Positions 15,543 to 22,486 of a stretch of DNA of 22,983 nt are shown here, piece by piece. Each line of letters starts with the position of its first letter. The stretch's first letter is position 1. The notes under the pieces were generated by a model. That model ran no database searches and was not told where the DNA came from. It saw only the letters and a list, made by a program, of their open reading frames with translations. The DNA lies in NCBI GenBank assembly GCA_036273175.1, contig DASUIE010000232.1:1-22983 (forward strand), given 5' to 3'. The DNA is from DATARH01 sp036273175. Its GTDB lineage: Bacteria > Pseudomonadota > Alphaproteobacteria > ATCC43930 > CGMCC-115725. Both the position numbers and the translations under genes were made by a program.

Positions 15543-16200
15543 CCGGCGGGTAGTATTGCGGGGCCTCGCGCCGGTCGAACATGCCGTAGTCGCGCACGAT
15601 CCGGACCCGGCGAAGCCGGGCGCCCTCCGCGAGCTTGGCCGATGCTTCAAACGCCTCGGCCGCGGCGCGGTCGCGCCACGACATGAGCAGGATCGCGTCG
15701 CCGGGTGTCAGCACCGCGTCGAAGACGTCCCAAGCGACGAGGCCCTTGGCGCCGGCGGGACGCCCCAGCCCTTCGGCGACCTCCTCGGGGCGGGTGTTCT
15801 TGATCCAGTCGGCGGGCCGCTTGGCGTCGATCAGCGTAACCGCGGTGGCCGCGCCGATTTCGGTCTCGTCGAGCCGCTGCTCGGCAAGCGACTGGCCGGC
15901 GGGAAGCCCGGTGTCGCGCGTGACCTCCCCGACGCGCAGGTGATAGTCGCTGAAGACCTCGGTGCGCCCTTTCTCCTGCACCCCGTGATGCATCCCCTGG
16001 CTGCGCCAGCGCACCACCGCCTTCTCATCGCGCCAACCCGACAGCGAGAGGAGCCAGCCCTCGCGGGTCAGGCTGCGATAGCGGATATTGTCGACAAACC
16101 CGTCGATCTTTTCGATCTCGGGGCGGAGCTTCTTGGCATAGCCGAGATAGTCGTCCCACCGGTCGGATTTGGGGTGGACCTCGAAGATCACGGAAAACAT
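15526..16200 (-). CDS. Antibiotic biosynthesis monooxygenase (ABM)-like protein, two tandem domains
   Basis: A 224-residue protein. Its N-terminal half (MFSVIFEVHPKSDRWDDYL to HLRVGEV, about 1-105) has the pattern of a dimeric alpha/beta-barrel ABM domain. The second half (about 115-224, with AVTLIDAKRP and AILLMSWRDRAAAEAFE) looks like a second, more divergent copy. Tandem fusion would let one chain form the usual dimer barrel. Family members include monooxygenases and haem-degrading or stress proteins, so its function is not fixed. The ATG at 16200 has GGGAG upstream. It lies 80 bases behind the MFS gene on the same strand. The two are likely co-transcribed. Confidence 0.8.
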   Translation of the reverse strand: MFSVIFEVHPKSDRWDDYLGYAKKLRPEIEKIDGFVDNIRYRSLTREGWLLSLSGWRDEKAVVRWRSQGMHHGVQEKGRTEVFSDYHLRVGEVTRDTGLPAGQSLAEQRLDETEIGAATAVTLIDAKRPADWIKNTRPEEVAEGLGRPAGAKGLVAWDVFDAVLTPGDAILLMSWRDRAAAEAFEASAKLAEGARLRRVRIVRDYGMFDRREAPQYYPPVTRPG

Positions 16201-16241
16201 GGGCGGGCTCCCGTTCGGATGGCGGGATTTTAACCGAGACG

Positions 16242-16263
16242 GCGGCCGCGAATATTCGGCCGC
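16242..16263 (-). promoter_or_regulatory. GC-rich inverted repeat between the MFS and ABM genes
   Basis: GCGGCCG-N8-CGGCCGC is a perfect 7-bp inverted repeat in the 80-base gap downstream of the MFS stop. It has no clear T-run, so it could be an attenuator, an mRNA-stabilising hairpin or an operator rather than a terminator. Confidence 0.3.
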
Positions 16264-16280
16264 GGACGAAGGGCTTTCAG

Positions 16281-17513
16281 TCAGCCAACGGCGGTCCGCG
16301 GCATGCCGATCCGGTCGCCCTTCAAGGTCGGGCCGCCGGCGAAAATCTGCAGCACCCCGGCGCCGAACCCGATCAGCACGCCGATCTGCCAGGCATGGTC
16401 GTAAGAGCCGAAGGCGGTGAAGATCAGCCCGCCGCCCCAAGCGCCGAGCGACGATCCCACCTGGTGCATGACGAACGAGATGCCGAGCAGCGTCGCCATG
16501 TAGCGGGTGCCGAACATCTCGGCGACGAGGCCCGACACCAGCGGCGCGACGCTGAGCCACAGCATCCCCATCGCCGCGGCGAAGACGAGGGTGCTCGCCG
16601 GGGTCGGCGGCATCACGAAATAGGCGGTGAAGACAAAGGCGCGCAGGATGTAGAGCAGCCCGAGCAGGATGTGCTTCGGGTATTTGGCGCCGAGCCATCC
16701 CGCCGCGAGCGAGCCGACGCAGTTCATCCCGCCGATCACCGCGAGCGCCTCGGCGCTCAACAGCGGGTCCTGGCCGCAGATCGCCAGATAGGTCGGCAGG
16801 TGCGTCGTCAGGAATACGAGGTTGAGGCCGCAGACGAAATAGGCGCCCGACATCACCAGGAACGGGCGGTGCCGCATCGCCTGGCCCAGCACCGCCCGCA
16901 TCGTCATCCGGCCGCCGCCGCGCGCCGGCATCCGGTCGGCGCCGCCGGCGAAAAAGCCCGAGGGGAGCATCGCCAGCGCCAGCACGGCGAAGAACGCCGC
17001 GCCGAGCTGCCAGGCATGGTGGGCGAGGATCGATTGCGTGCCGAGCGGCACCATCAGCGTGCCGAGCGACCCGGCGGCCGAAACGATCCCCAGCACCTTG
17101 CTGCGCCGCTCCTCCGACACCGCGCGGGCGCAGGCGGTCATCACCAGCGACGACGCGGTGCAGGACAGCGCGACGCCGATCAGCGCGCCCGACACGATCA
17201 GCGCCGTGACCCCGCCCGCCATCGCCATCACGCCGAGTCCGACGACGTAGACGAGCGCGCCGGCCATCATCGTCACGCGCAGGCCGAAGCGGTCGGCGAT
17301 CGCCCCGACCGGCGCCTGCGACAGCCCCCAGACGATGTTCTGCACCGCGACGGCGAGGGTGAAATCGGCCGCGGTGACGGCGAGGTCGCGCGTCACCGGC
17401 GTCAGGAACAGGCCGAGGCTCTGGCGCAGTCCCATGCCGAGGCTCAGCATCACGGCGGCGCCGACGAGGATCAATCGCGTCGAGTTTCGGGAGGCGGTAT
17501 CTATGATCGACAT
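16281..17513 (-). CDS. MFS transporter (410 aa)
   Basis: A 12-helix major facilitator with the usual 6+6 layout and a central cytoplasmic loop near 195-210. The conserved MFS loop appears as PVGAIADRFGLRVTMMAG (about 69-86), and an equivalent GWLGAKYPKH lies in the second half. The start LRQSLGLFLTPVTRDL resembles the oxalate/formate- and monocarboxylate-type branch. It is an inner-membrane protein that probably moves a small organic anion. The ATG at 17513 was chosen over an in-frame GTG at 17522; neither has a good Shine-Dalgarno. It is divergent from the aldo/keto reductase (82-base gap) and upstream of the ABM-like gene. Confidence 0.92.
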   Translation of the reverse strand: MSIIDTASRNSTRLILVGAAVMLSLGMGLRQSLGLFLTPVTRDLAVTAADFTLAVAVQNIVWGLSQAPVGAIADRFGLRVTMMAGALVYVVGLGVMAMAGGVTALIVSGALIGVALSCTASSLVMTACARAVSEERRSKVLGIVSAAGSLGTLMVPLGTQSILAHHAWQLGAAFFAVLALAMLPSGFFAGGADRMPARGGGRMTMRAVLGQAMRHRPFLVMSGAYFVCGLNLVFLTTHLPTYLAICGQDPLLSAEALAVIGGMNCVGSLAAGWLGAKYPKHILLGLLYILRAFVFTAYFVMPPTPASTLVFAAAMGMLWLSVAPLVSGLVAEMFGTRYMATLLGISFVMHQVGSSLGAWGGGLIFTAFGSYDHAWQIGVLIGFGAGVLQIFAGGPTLKGDRIGMPRTAVG

Positions 17514-17539
17514 GGTGGCCACTCTGCCCGATCCGCCGC

Positions 17540-17551
17540 GGCGAAATCGCC
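17540..17551. promoter_or_regulatory. Short inverted repeat in the MFS / aldo-keto reductase divergent promoter
   Basis: GGCGA-AA-TCGCC is a perfect 5-bp inverted repeat with a 2-base centre in the middle of the 82-base divergent gap. It is a possible operator for both directions, but short enough to arise by chance. Confidence 0.2.
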
Positions 17552-17595
17552 TCAGGTTTGGGCATGGCAGACCAGCGCGACGAGGGAGTTAGCCG

Positions 17596-18558
17596 ATGAA
17601 TCAGCACGCATTCGGCGCGATGCCGCCGGTTTCGGCGCTGACCCTGGGCGGCGGCGGGCTCGGGATGCTGTGGGGCGAAACCACGTTCGGCGAATGCGTC
17701 GCCACGGTTCACGCGGCGGTGGAGGCGGGAATCGCCCTCCTCGACCTGGCGCCGCGCTATGGCGACGGCAAGGCCGAGGAGGTGGTCGGGGCGGCGTTCG
17801 GCGGCAAGCTGCCGGCGGGGGTGCGGGTCACCAGCAAGTGCAATCTCGGCTCGACCCCGGCGGCGGAGATCGAGAGCGTCTTGCGCCGCTCGATCGAGGA
17901 CAGCCTGGGGCGGCTGCGGCTGTCGCGGCTCGACCTGTTCTTCCTGCACTCGAACGTTGTGCCCGACGCCGAGTTCCTCGCCCGCCGGCCGGATGCCGCG
18001 GCGCGGATGACGCTTTATCGGAATTTTGTCGAGCATGTCCGGCCGGTGTTCGAGCGGCTGGTCGGCGAGGGCATCGTCGGCGCCTGGGGGCTGACCGGGA
18101 TCGGCCACCCGGACACGATCGTCAAGCTGCTCGGCGAGCGGCCGGCGCCGGCGGCGGTGCAGTGCATCGCCAATTTGCTCGACTCGCCCGGCGGCCTCAA
18201 ATTCTTCGACGGACCGGCAAAGCCCCGCGAAATCATCGCCGCCGCCCGGGCCAGCGGGGTCGCGGTCATGGGCATCCGCGCGGTGCAGGCGGGGGCCTTG
18301 ACCGCGGCGATCGACCGGGAGCTGCCGCCCGACCATCCCGAGATGCTCGACTACCGCCGCGCCGCCGGGTTCCGCCGGTTGGCCGCCGAGCTCGGCATGG
18401 ACCCGGCCGACCTCGCGCACCGCTACGCGCTGTCGCTCGACATCGACACCCTGGTGCTCGGGGTCAAAAACCGGCGCGAGCTCGCCGCCTGCGTCGCCGC
18501 GGCCGAGGCGGGGCCGCTCTCGGCGGAGCTGATGCGGCGGGTCGACGCCTCGGTCTGA
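17596..18558 (+). CDS. Aldo/keto reductase
   Basis: A 320-residue NAD(P)H-dependent aldo/keto reductase, a cytosolic TIM barrel. The catalytic tetrad is complete and at canonical positions: Asp50 (LLDLAPRYG), Tyr55, Lys81 (VTSKCN) and His118 (FFLHSN). The ATG has a strong GAGGGAG site. The C-terminal ALSLDIDTLVLGVKNRREL is the usual cofactor-binding end. It resembles the aldose or galactose-dehydrogenase-like branch rather than steroid reductases. It is divergent from the MFS/ABM pair. Its stop is 2 bases from the stop of the small transporter protein on the other strand. Confidence 0.92.
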   Translation: MNQHAFGAMPPVSALTLGGGGLGMLWGETTFGECVATVHAAVEAGIALLDLAPRYGDGKAEEVVGAAFGGKLPAGVRVTSKCNLGSTPAAEIESVLRRSIEDSLGRLRLSRLDLFFLHSNVVPDAEFLARRPDAAARMTLYRNFVEHVRPVFERLVGEGIVGAWGLTGIGHPDTIVKLLGERPAPAAVQCIANLLDSPGGLKFFDGPAKPREIIAAARASGVAVMGIRAVQAGALTAAIDRELPPDHPEMLDYRRAAGFRRLAAELGMDPADLAHRYALSLDIDTLVLGVKNRRELAACVAAAEAGPLSAELMRRVDASV

Positions 18559-18560
18559 GG

Positions 18561-18680
18561 CTACTGGAACAGCTTCATCGCATTGGCGAGGGTCTGCAGC
18601 ACGCCGAGGGTCAGCGGGATGCCGACGAGGAGCCAGGCGAAGATTAGCTGGACGGCCGTCGTGCCGCGTGTCTCTGCCAT
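18561..18680 (-). CDS. MFS transporter small subunit (39 aa, single transmembrane)
   Basis: A 39-residue protein with a GGGAGA site 7 bases before the ATG at 18680. One hydrophobic helix covers about residues 9-29 (AVQLIFAWLLVGIPLTLGVL), followed by a short amphipathic tail ending KLFQ. Such tiny proteins directly downstream of OFA-type MFS genes form a recognised family of MFS small subunits. The gap to the transporter stop is only 12 bases. It probably binds the transporter in the inner membrane; the effect on transport is not known. Confidence 0.8.
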   Translation of the reverse strand: MAETRGTTAVQLIFAWLLVGIPLTLGVLQTLANAMKLFQ

Positions 18681-18692
18681 GATCGTCTCTCC

Positions 18693-20090
18693 CTATTCGG
18701 CCGCTGCGCCGGCGGTCACCCGTTCCGGCTTCATGTGGAAGCGCTGGTGCACCGCCTTGACGAAGTAGTTGCAGATGAAGCCGATCACCAGCAGCACCGC
18801 CATCACATACATCGTCGTGTTGTAGGCCTGCGCCTTCGGTACGCCGTGGGCGACGTTGTAGGCGCGGATGTAGTTGACCAGCACCGGGCCGAAGATGCCA
18901 GCCATCGACCACGCCGTTAAAAGAAGCCCGTGGATCGCGCCGACATAGCGGGTGCCGAACATGTCCCTCAGATAGGCCGGCACGGTCGAGAAGCCGCCGC
19001 CATACATGCTGATGATGACGAGGAACGCGAGTACGAACAGCGAAACGCTGCCGATCCCGCCGGTCCACGGCACCAGCGCATACAGCACCGTGCCGAGCGC
19101 GAAGAAGACGAAATAGGTGTTGCGCCGCCCGATATAGTCCGAGGTCGACGCCCAGAAAAACCGGCCGCCCATGTTGAACAGGCTCATCAGTCCGACGAAG
19201 CCGGCGGCCGCCACCGGCGTGACGTGGCCGGGGAACATCTCCTGGCTCATCGCCGAGGCCTGGCCGAGCACGCCGATGCCGGCGGTGACGTTGAGGCACA
19301 GCACCCACCAGATCAGCCAGAATTGCGGCGTCTTCAGCGCGTCGTAGACAAACACGTCATTCGCCGTGATCAGGCGCGAAGCCTGCGTCGGCGCGACATA
19401 GCCCGCCGGCGCCCAGCCCTCGGGCGGAACGCGCACCAGGATCGACCCGATCGTCATGAACACGAAATAGACCGCGCCCAATACGATAAAGGTCTCGGCC
19501 ACCCCGACATGGGTCGGGGTCGAGAATTTCGCCATCAGCCAAACCGAGAGCGGCGAGGCGATAAAGGCGCCGCCGCCAAAGCCCATGATCGCCATGCCGG
19601 TCGCCATGCCCGGCCGGTCGGGGAACCACTTGATCAGCGTCGAGACCGGAGAGATGTAGCCGATGCCGAGACCGCAGCCGCCCAGCACGCCGTAGCCGAT
19701 GTAGATGAGCCACAGCGTATGCGCATAGACCCCGATCGCCGACAGGAAGAAGCCGCCGGTCCAGCACAAGGCGGCGGTAAACATTGCCCGCCGCGGCCCT
19801 CCCTCCTCGACCCAGCGGCCAAAGACCGCCGAAGAAACGCCGAGGAAAAAGATCGCGATCGAAAAGATCCAACCGAGTTGGGTAAGTGCCCAATCGCCCG
19901 GCGCCGATTTCGAGACGCCCAACAGCTTCGTCATCGGCAGGTTGAACACGCTAAAGGCGTAGGCTTGGCCGATGCACAGATGTACGCACAGCGCCGCGGG
20001 CGGGACCATCCACCGGCTGAAGCCGGGTCGTGCGATCGTACGGCTGCGGTGAAAATACCCGCCGCTCGCGCCAAATTCGGTCGAGCTCAT
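18693..20090 (-). CDS. OFA-family MFS transporter (oxalate/formate antiporter-like)
   Basis: A 465-residue 12-helix transporter. Features of the oxalate:formate antiporter branch are PPAALCVHLCIGQAYAFSVF in helix 1, GGCGLGIGYISPVSTLIKWF near 135-154, MFGTRYVGAIHG in the second half, and a large central loop (about 230-270). It probably exchanges small carboxylates across the inner membrane. The ATG at 20090 has GGAGGA 7-8 bases upstream. The gene is followed by the MFS small subunit. It is divergent from the solute-binding-protein operon, with a 13-bp inverted repeat in the shared promoter region. Confidence 0.92.
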   Translation of the reverse strand: MSSTEFGASGGYFHRSRTIARPGFSRWMVPPAALCVHLCIGQAYAFSVFNLPMTKLLGVSKSAPGDWALTQLGWIFSIAIFFLGVSSAVFGRWVEEGGPRRAMFTAALCWTGGFFLSAIGVYAHTLWLIYIGYGVLGGCGLGIGYISPVSTLIKWFPDRPGMATGMAIMGFGGGAFIASPLSVWLMAKFSTPTHVGVAETFIVLGAVYFVFMTIGSILVRVPPEGWAPAGYVAPTQASRLITANDVFVYDALKTPQFWLIWWVLCLNVTAGIGVLGQASAMSQEMFPGHVTPVAAAGFVGLMSLFNMGGRFFWASTSDYIGRRNTYFVFFALGTVLYALVPWTGGIGSVSLFVLAFLVIISMYGGGFSTVPAYLRDMFGTRYVGAIHGLLLTAWSMAGIFGPVLVNYIRAYNVAHGVPKAQAYNTTMYVMAVLLVIGFICNYFVKAVHQRFHMKPERVTAGAAAE

Positions 20091-20165
20091 CGAATGTCCT
20101 CCAACCCTCCCTGTTCGGCGCTTTTCGACGGCAACGGCCGCAGCGCCGCTTGGTTCACTCGCTTC

Positions 20166-20202
20166 CAAGTTACGGCGAGGCGACTTGCATCGCCGTAACT
20201 TG
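20166..20202. promoter_or_regulatory. Perfect 13-bp inverted repeat, candidate operator
   Basis: CAAGTTACGGCGA (20166-20178) is repeated exactly inverted as TCGCCGTAACTTG (20190-20202) around an 11-base spacer. It lies in the 254-base divergent gap, 76 bases before the OFA transporter start, just where a shared promoter is expected. The arms are long for a single dimer, so the site may bind two dimers, or fold as a stem-loop in the transporter's leader. No regulator gene is adjacent. Confidence 0.55.
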
Positions 20203-20344
20203 AGGCGAATATGCCGATAATTTGATTTATCCTCAAGACTATTGCAGCCCGTCTTGGTGGCGGCGGAGCGGCGCGGGCGGCATTGCCCTCGGCGCGGCCG
20301 TCGGTCAGACTGCACGCGCAATCACCAATTTCGGATTTCCGCCG

Positions 20345-21073
20345 ATGCCTCACCCCCTCGCTGCCGAGCTTGCCCCGACCGGCGTCCTGCGCGCCGCCAT
20401 CAACATGGGCAATTTCCTTCTCGTCACCGGCAAATCCCCGTCCGGCGACCCGACCGGCGTCTCGCCCGACATGGCGCTGGCGATCGGCGCGCGGCTCGGC
20501 GTGCCGGTGAAGTTCATTCCGTATGCGCGCCCCGGCGAGATCGCCGACGACGCCGAGAAGGGGCTGTGGGACATCGGCAATATCGGCGCCGAGCCGCAGC
20601 GCGCCGCGGTGATCAGCTTTACCGCCGCCTATGCCGAAATCGAGGCGACCTACCTGGTGCCCGCCGGCTCGCCGATCAAGTCGATCGGCGAGGTCGATCA
20701 GAAGGGTAAGCGCTGCGCCGTCACCGCGCGCAGCGCTTACGGCCTCTGGCTCGAAAACAACTTCAAGACCGGCGAGCTGGTCCAATTCGACACCGCCGAC
20801 GCCGCGCTCAAAGCCTTCGACGGCGAGAAGATGGACGCCTATGCGGGGCTGCGTCCCGGCCTGATCGACGTGCAGAAGGCGCGGCCCGGCTCGCGCATCC
20901 TCGACGGTCAGTTCGCCTCGGTGCAGCAGGCCGTCGGCACGCCGAAGAAAAACGTGGCCGGCTTCGCCTTCCTCAAGGAATTCGTCGAGGAAGCCAAGAA
21001 ATCGGGCCTCGTCGCCAGCTTTATCGAGCGCCACGCGACGGTCGGCCGCCTGTCGGTCCCGCCGCCCGCTTAG
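20345..21073 (+). CDS. Solute-binding-protein family 3 homologue without signal peptide
   Basis: A 242-residue protein of the amino-acid-type periplasmic binding fold. The start APTGVLRAAINMGNFLL is the usual first strand. Next come SPDMALAIGARLGVPVKFIPY (about 41-61) and WDIGNIGAEPQRAAVISFTAAYAEIEATYLVP (about 77-108). The hinge and lobe-2 segment EVDQKGKRCAVTARSAYGLWL follows, then GTPKKNVAGFAFLKEFVEE. Chosen from this start, there is no secretion signal; an upstream extension to 20222 would need a TTG start and gives an unconvincing leader. No permease or ATPase genes are near. It may be a cytosolic ligand-binding protein or an orphan. It starts the VOC-LLM-molybdenum hydroxylase operon. 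Confidence 0.8.
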   Translation: MPHPLAAELAPTGVLRAAINMGNFLLVTGKSPSGDPTGVSPDMALAIGARLGVPVKFIPYARPGEIADDAEKGLWDIGNIGAEPQRAAVISFTAAYAEIEATYLVPAGSPIKSIGEVDQKGKRCAVTARSAYGLWLENNFKTGELVQFDTADAALKAFDGEKMDAYAGLRPGLIDVQKARPGSRILDGQFASVQQAVGTPKKNVAGFAFLKEFVEEAKKSGLVASFIERHATVGRLSVPPPA

Positions 21074-21115
21074 CCAAATGGCCGCATAACCCATAACCTC
21101 CGGAGGAGACGCACG

Positions 21116-21469
21116 ATGGAATTCAATATCGGCCACGTCCACATCAAGACCAAGGACCCGAAGGCGACCTGCCAGTATTACATCGACAATTTCGGCGCCA
21201 CGCTGAAGCGCGAGGTCCCCGGCCGCGGCTTCCAGCTCGATTTGCACGGGCTGCAGCTCAACATCACGACGATCATCGACACCCAGCATCACGAGCAGAA
21301 GCTCGGTATCGAGCACATCGCGCTGCAGACCGACGACTATCCGGCGACTTTGGCGCGGCTCAAGTCGAACGGGGTCAAGATCCTCGAGGAAATGAACAAT
21401 AACGGCCGCCACGTCTGCTTCCTCGAAGCGCCGGACGGGGCGCAGATGGAGGTCATCGAGAAGGTCTAG
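21116..21469 (+). CDS. VOC superfamily protein (glyoxalase/dioxygenase fold)
   Basis: A 117-residue single-module VOC protein with a strong GGAGGAG site. The paired beta-alpha-beta-beta-beta units are complete. Candidate metal ligands are His7 or His9 (GHVHIKTKD), His67 (GIEHIALQTDD) and Glu112 (GAQMEVIEKV). The pattern fits a metal-dependent lyase, isomerase or small dioxygenase acting as a dimer. It lies 42 bases after the solute-binding homologue and is followed, after a GC-rich hairpin, by an LLM oxidoreductase. Its substrate is unknown. Confidence 0.88.
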   Translation: MEFNIGHVHIKTKDPKATCQYYIDNFGATLKREVPGRGFQLDLHGLQLNITTIIDTQHHEQKLGIEHIALQTDDYPATLARLKSNGVKILEEMNNNGRHVCFLEAPDGAQMEVIEKV

Positions 21470-21476
21470 GCGGCCG

Positions 21477-21531
21477 CCCCCCCCCCGCCCGCTGCGCGGG
21501 TCCCTCCCTCGCCCCGCCGGCGGGGAGAGGG
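21477..21531. repeat. C10 tract and GC-rich palindromic intergenic repeat
   Basis: Just after the VOC stop is an uninterrupted run of ten C (21477-21486). It is followed by the perfect 14-bp palindrome CCCCGCCGGCGGGG (21512-21525), which extends to CCCTC/GAGGG arms (21506-21531) with one mismatch. The adjoining GAGAGGGCCGGGGTGAGGGG motif resembles a scattered intergenic repeat seen in many GC-rich proteobacteria. It may act as an mRNA hairpin or attenuator between VOC and LLM. It could also be a replicated repeat. Confidence 0.55.
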
Positions 21532-21565
21532 CCGGGGTGAGGGGCACTCGGAGGAGCACGGCCAG

Positions 21566-22486
21566 ATGGCCTTGAAGGACCAAATCCCGTTCGGGGTGTC
21601 GCTGCCGCATCGTTCGCCCGATGTGATCGGCGTGGCGACGATCCGTCACGTCGCCCAGCGGGCGGAGGCGCTCGGCTTCCGCGACCTCTGGGTGACCGAG
21701 AACACGCTCGACGCGGTCTCGTCCTTCGACCCGGTACCGCTTTTGACTTATGCGGCATCGGTGACCTCGACGATCCGCGTCGGCGCCTCGGTCGTCGTGC
21801 TGGCTGTCCACAGCCCGCTGATGGTCGCGCATCAATGGGCGACGCTCGACTATGTCAGCGGAGGGCGGGCGATCCTCGGTGTCGGGCTCGGCCGGGCCCA
21901 TCACTACCGCCAGTTCGAGGTGCCGGAGGAGGGCAAGGTTGCCCGCTTCCGCGAGGAGGTGGCGCTGATCAAGGCGCTGTGGACACAGGAGAAAACCACC
22001 TTTCACGGCCGCTTCTACAATATCGACGACGAGATGATGCAGCCGAAGCCGGTGCAGAAGCCGCATCTGCCGCTGTGGATGGGGGTCGGGCACCCCAACG
22101 CGATCCGGCGCACCGCCGAGCTGGCAGACGGGTGGATGGGTTCCGGCGGCTCGGCGATCGCCGAGTTTCAGCGCTCGGTGCCGATCCTCAAGGAGGCGCT
22201 CGCCGCGCGCGGCCGCGATCCGGCGGCATTCCCAATCTCGAAGCGCATTTTCATGGCGGTCGACGACAACCCGGCGATGGCGCGGCGGGAGCTGAACCGC
22301 TGGTTCACCGAGGTCTACCACAACCCGCCGGGCACCGACGCCTCGGGCATCCACGGCACCCCGGAACAGGTCCGCGCGCGGCTCGAAGAGGTCGTCGCGA
22401 TGGGCGCCAATCACCTGATGCTCAACCCGGTGTCGAATTTCGCCGAGCAGCTCGAGGCCCTGGCCGAGGTCGTGGGGCTGAAGTGA
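21566..22486 (+). CDS. LLM class flavin-dependent oxidoreductase (306 aa)
   Basis: A third luciferase-like oxidoreductase. Signatures are GVSLPHRSPDV at the start, AEALGFRDLWVTENTLD near 33-49, IRVGASVVVLAVHSP near 70-84, GGRAILGVGLGR near 99-110, and FREEVALIKALWTQ followed by PVQKPHLPLWMGVGHPNAIRR. The spacing is typical of the LLM families often annotated as F420- or FMN-dependent; which flavin is used here is not visible. A GGAGGAG lies 11-17 bases before the ATG. Its TGA overlaps the GTG start of the molybdenum hydroxylase gene (GTGA), implying coupled translation and a shared pathway. Confidence 0.9.
   Translation: MALKDQIPFGVSLPHRSPDVIGVATIRHVAQRAEALGFRDLWVTENTLDAVSSFDPVPLLTYAASVTSTIRVGASVVVLAVHSPLMVAHQWATLDYVSGGRAILGVGLGRAHHYRQFEVPEEGKVARFREEVALIKALWTQEKTTFHGRFYNIDDEMMQPKPVQKPHLPLWMGVGHPNAIRRTAELADGWMGSGGSAIAEFQRSVPILKEALAARGRDPAAFPISKRIFMAVDDNPAMARRELNRWFTEVYHNPPGTDASGIHGTPEQVRARLEEVVAMGANHLMLNPVSNFAEQLEALAEVVGLK

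Noticed and set aside
13055..15650. Two long minus-strand open frames opposite the hydrolase/LLM operon
   Set aside because: Low-complexity Arg/Asp-rich antisense shadows of three well-supported plus-strand genes.
16395..18647. A 750-codon open frame on the plus strand
   Set aside because: It is antisense to the MFS gene and out of frame with the aldo/keto reductase; its composition is His/Arg/Ala-rich, with no family and no ribosome site.
15526..19308. A 1260-codon open frame on the minus strand
   Set aside because: Only its last 225 codons (the ABM-like gene) are real. The rest is an Arg/Ala/Gly-rich shadow of the MFS, aldo/keto reductase and OFA transporter genes in other frames.
20087..22414. 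A 775-codon minus-strand open frame opposite the SBP, VOC and LLM genes
   Set aside because: The three plus-strand genes have ribosome sites and clear families. The antisense frame does not.
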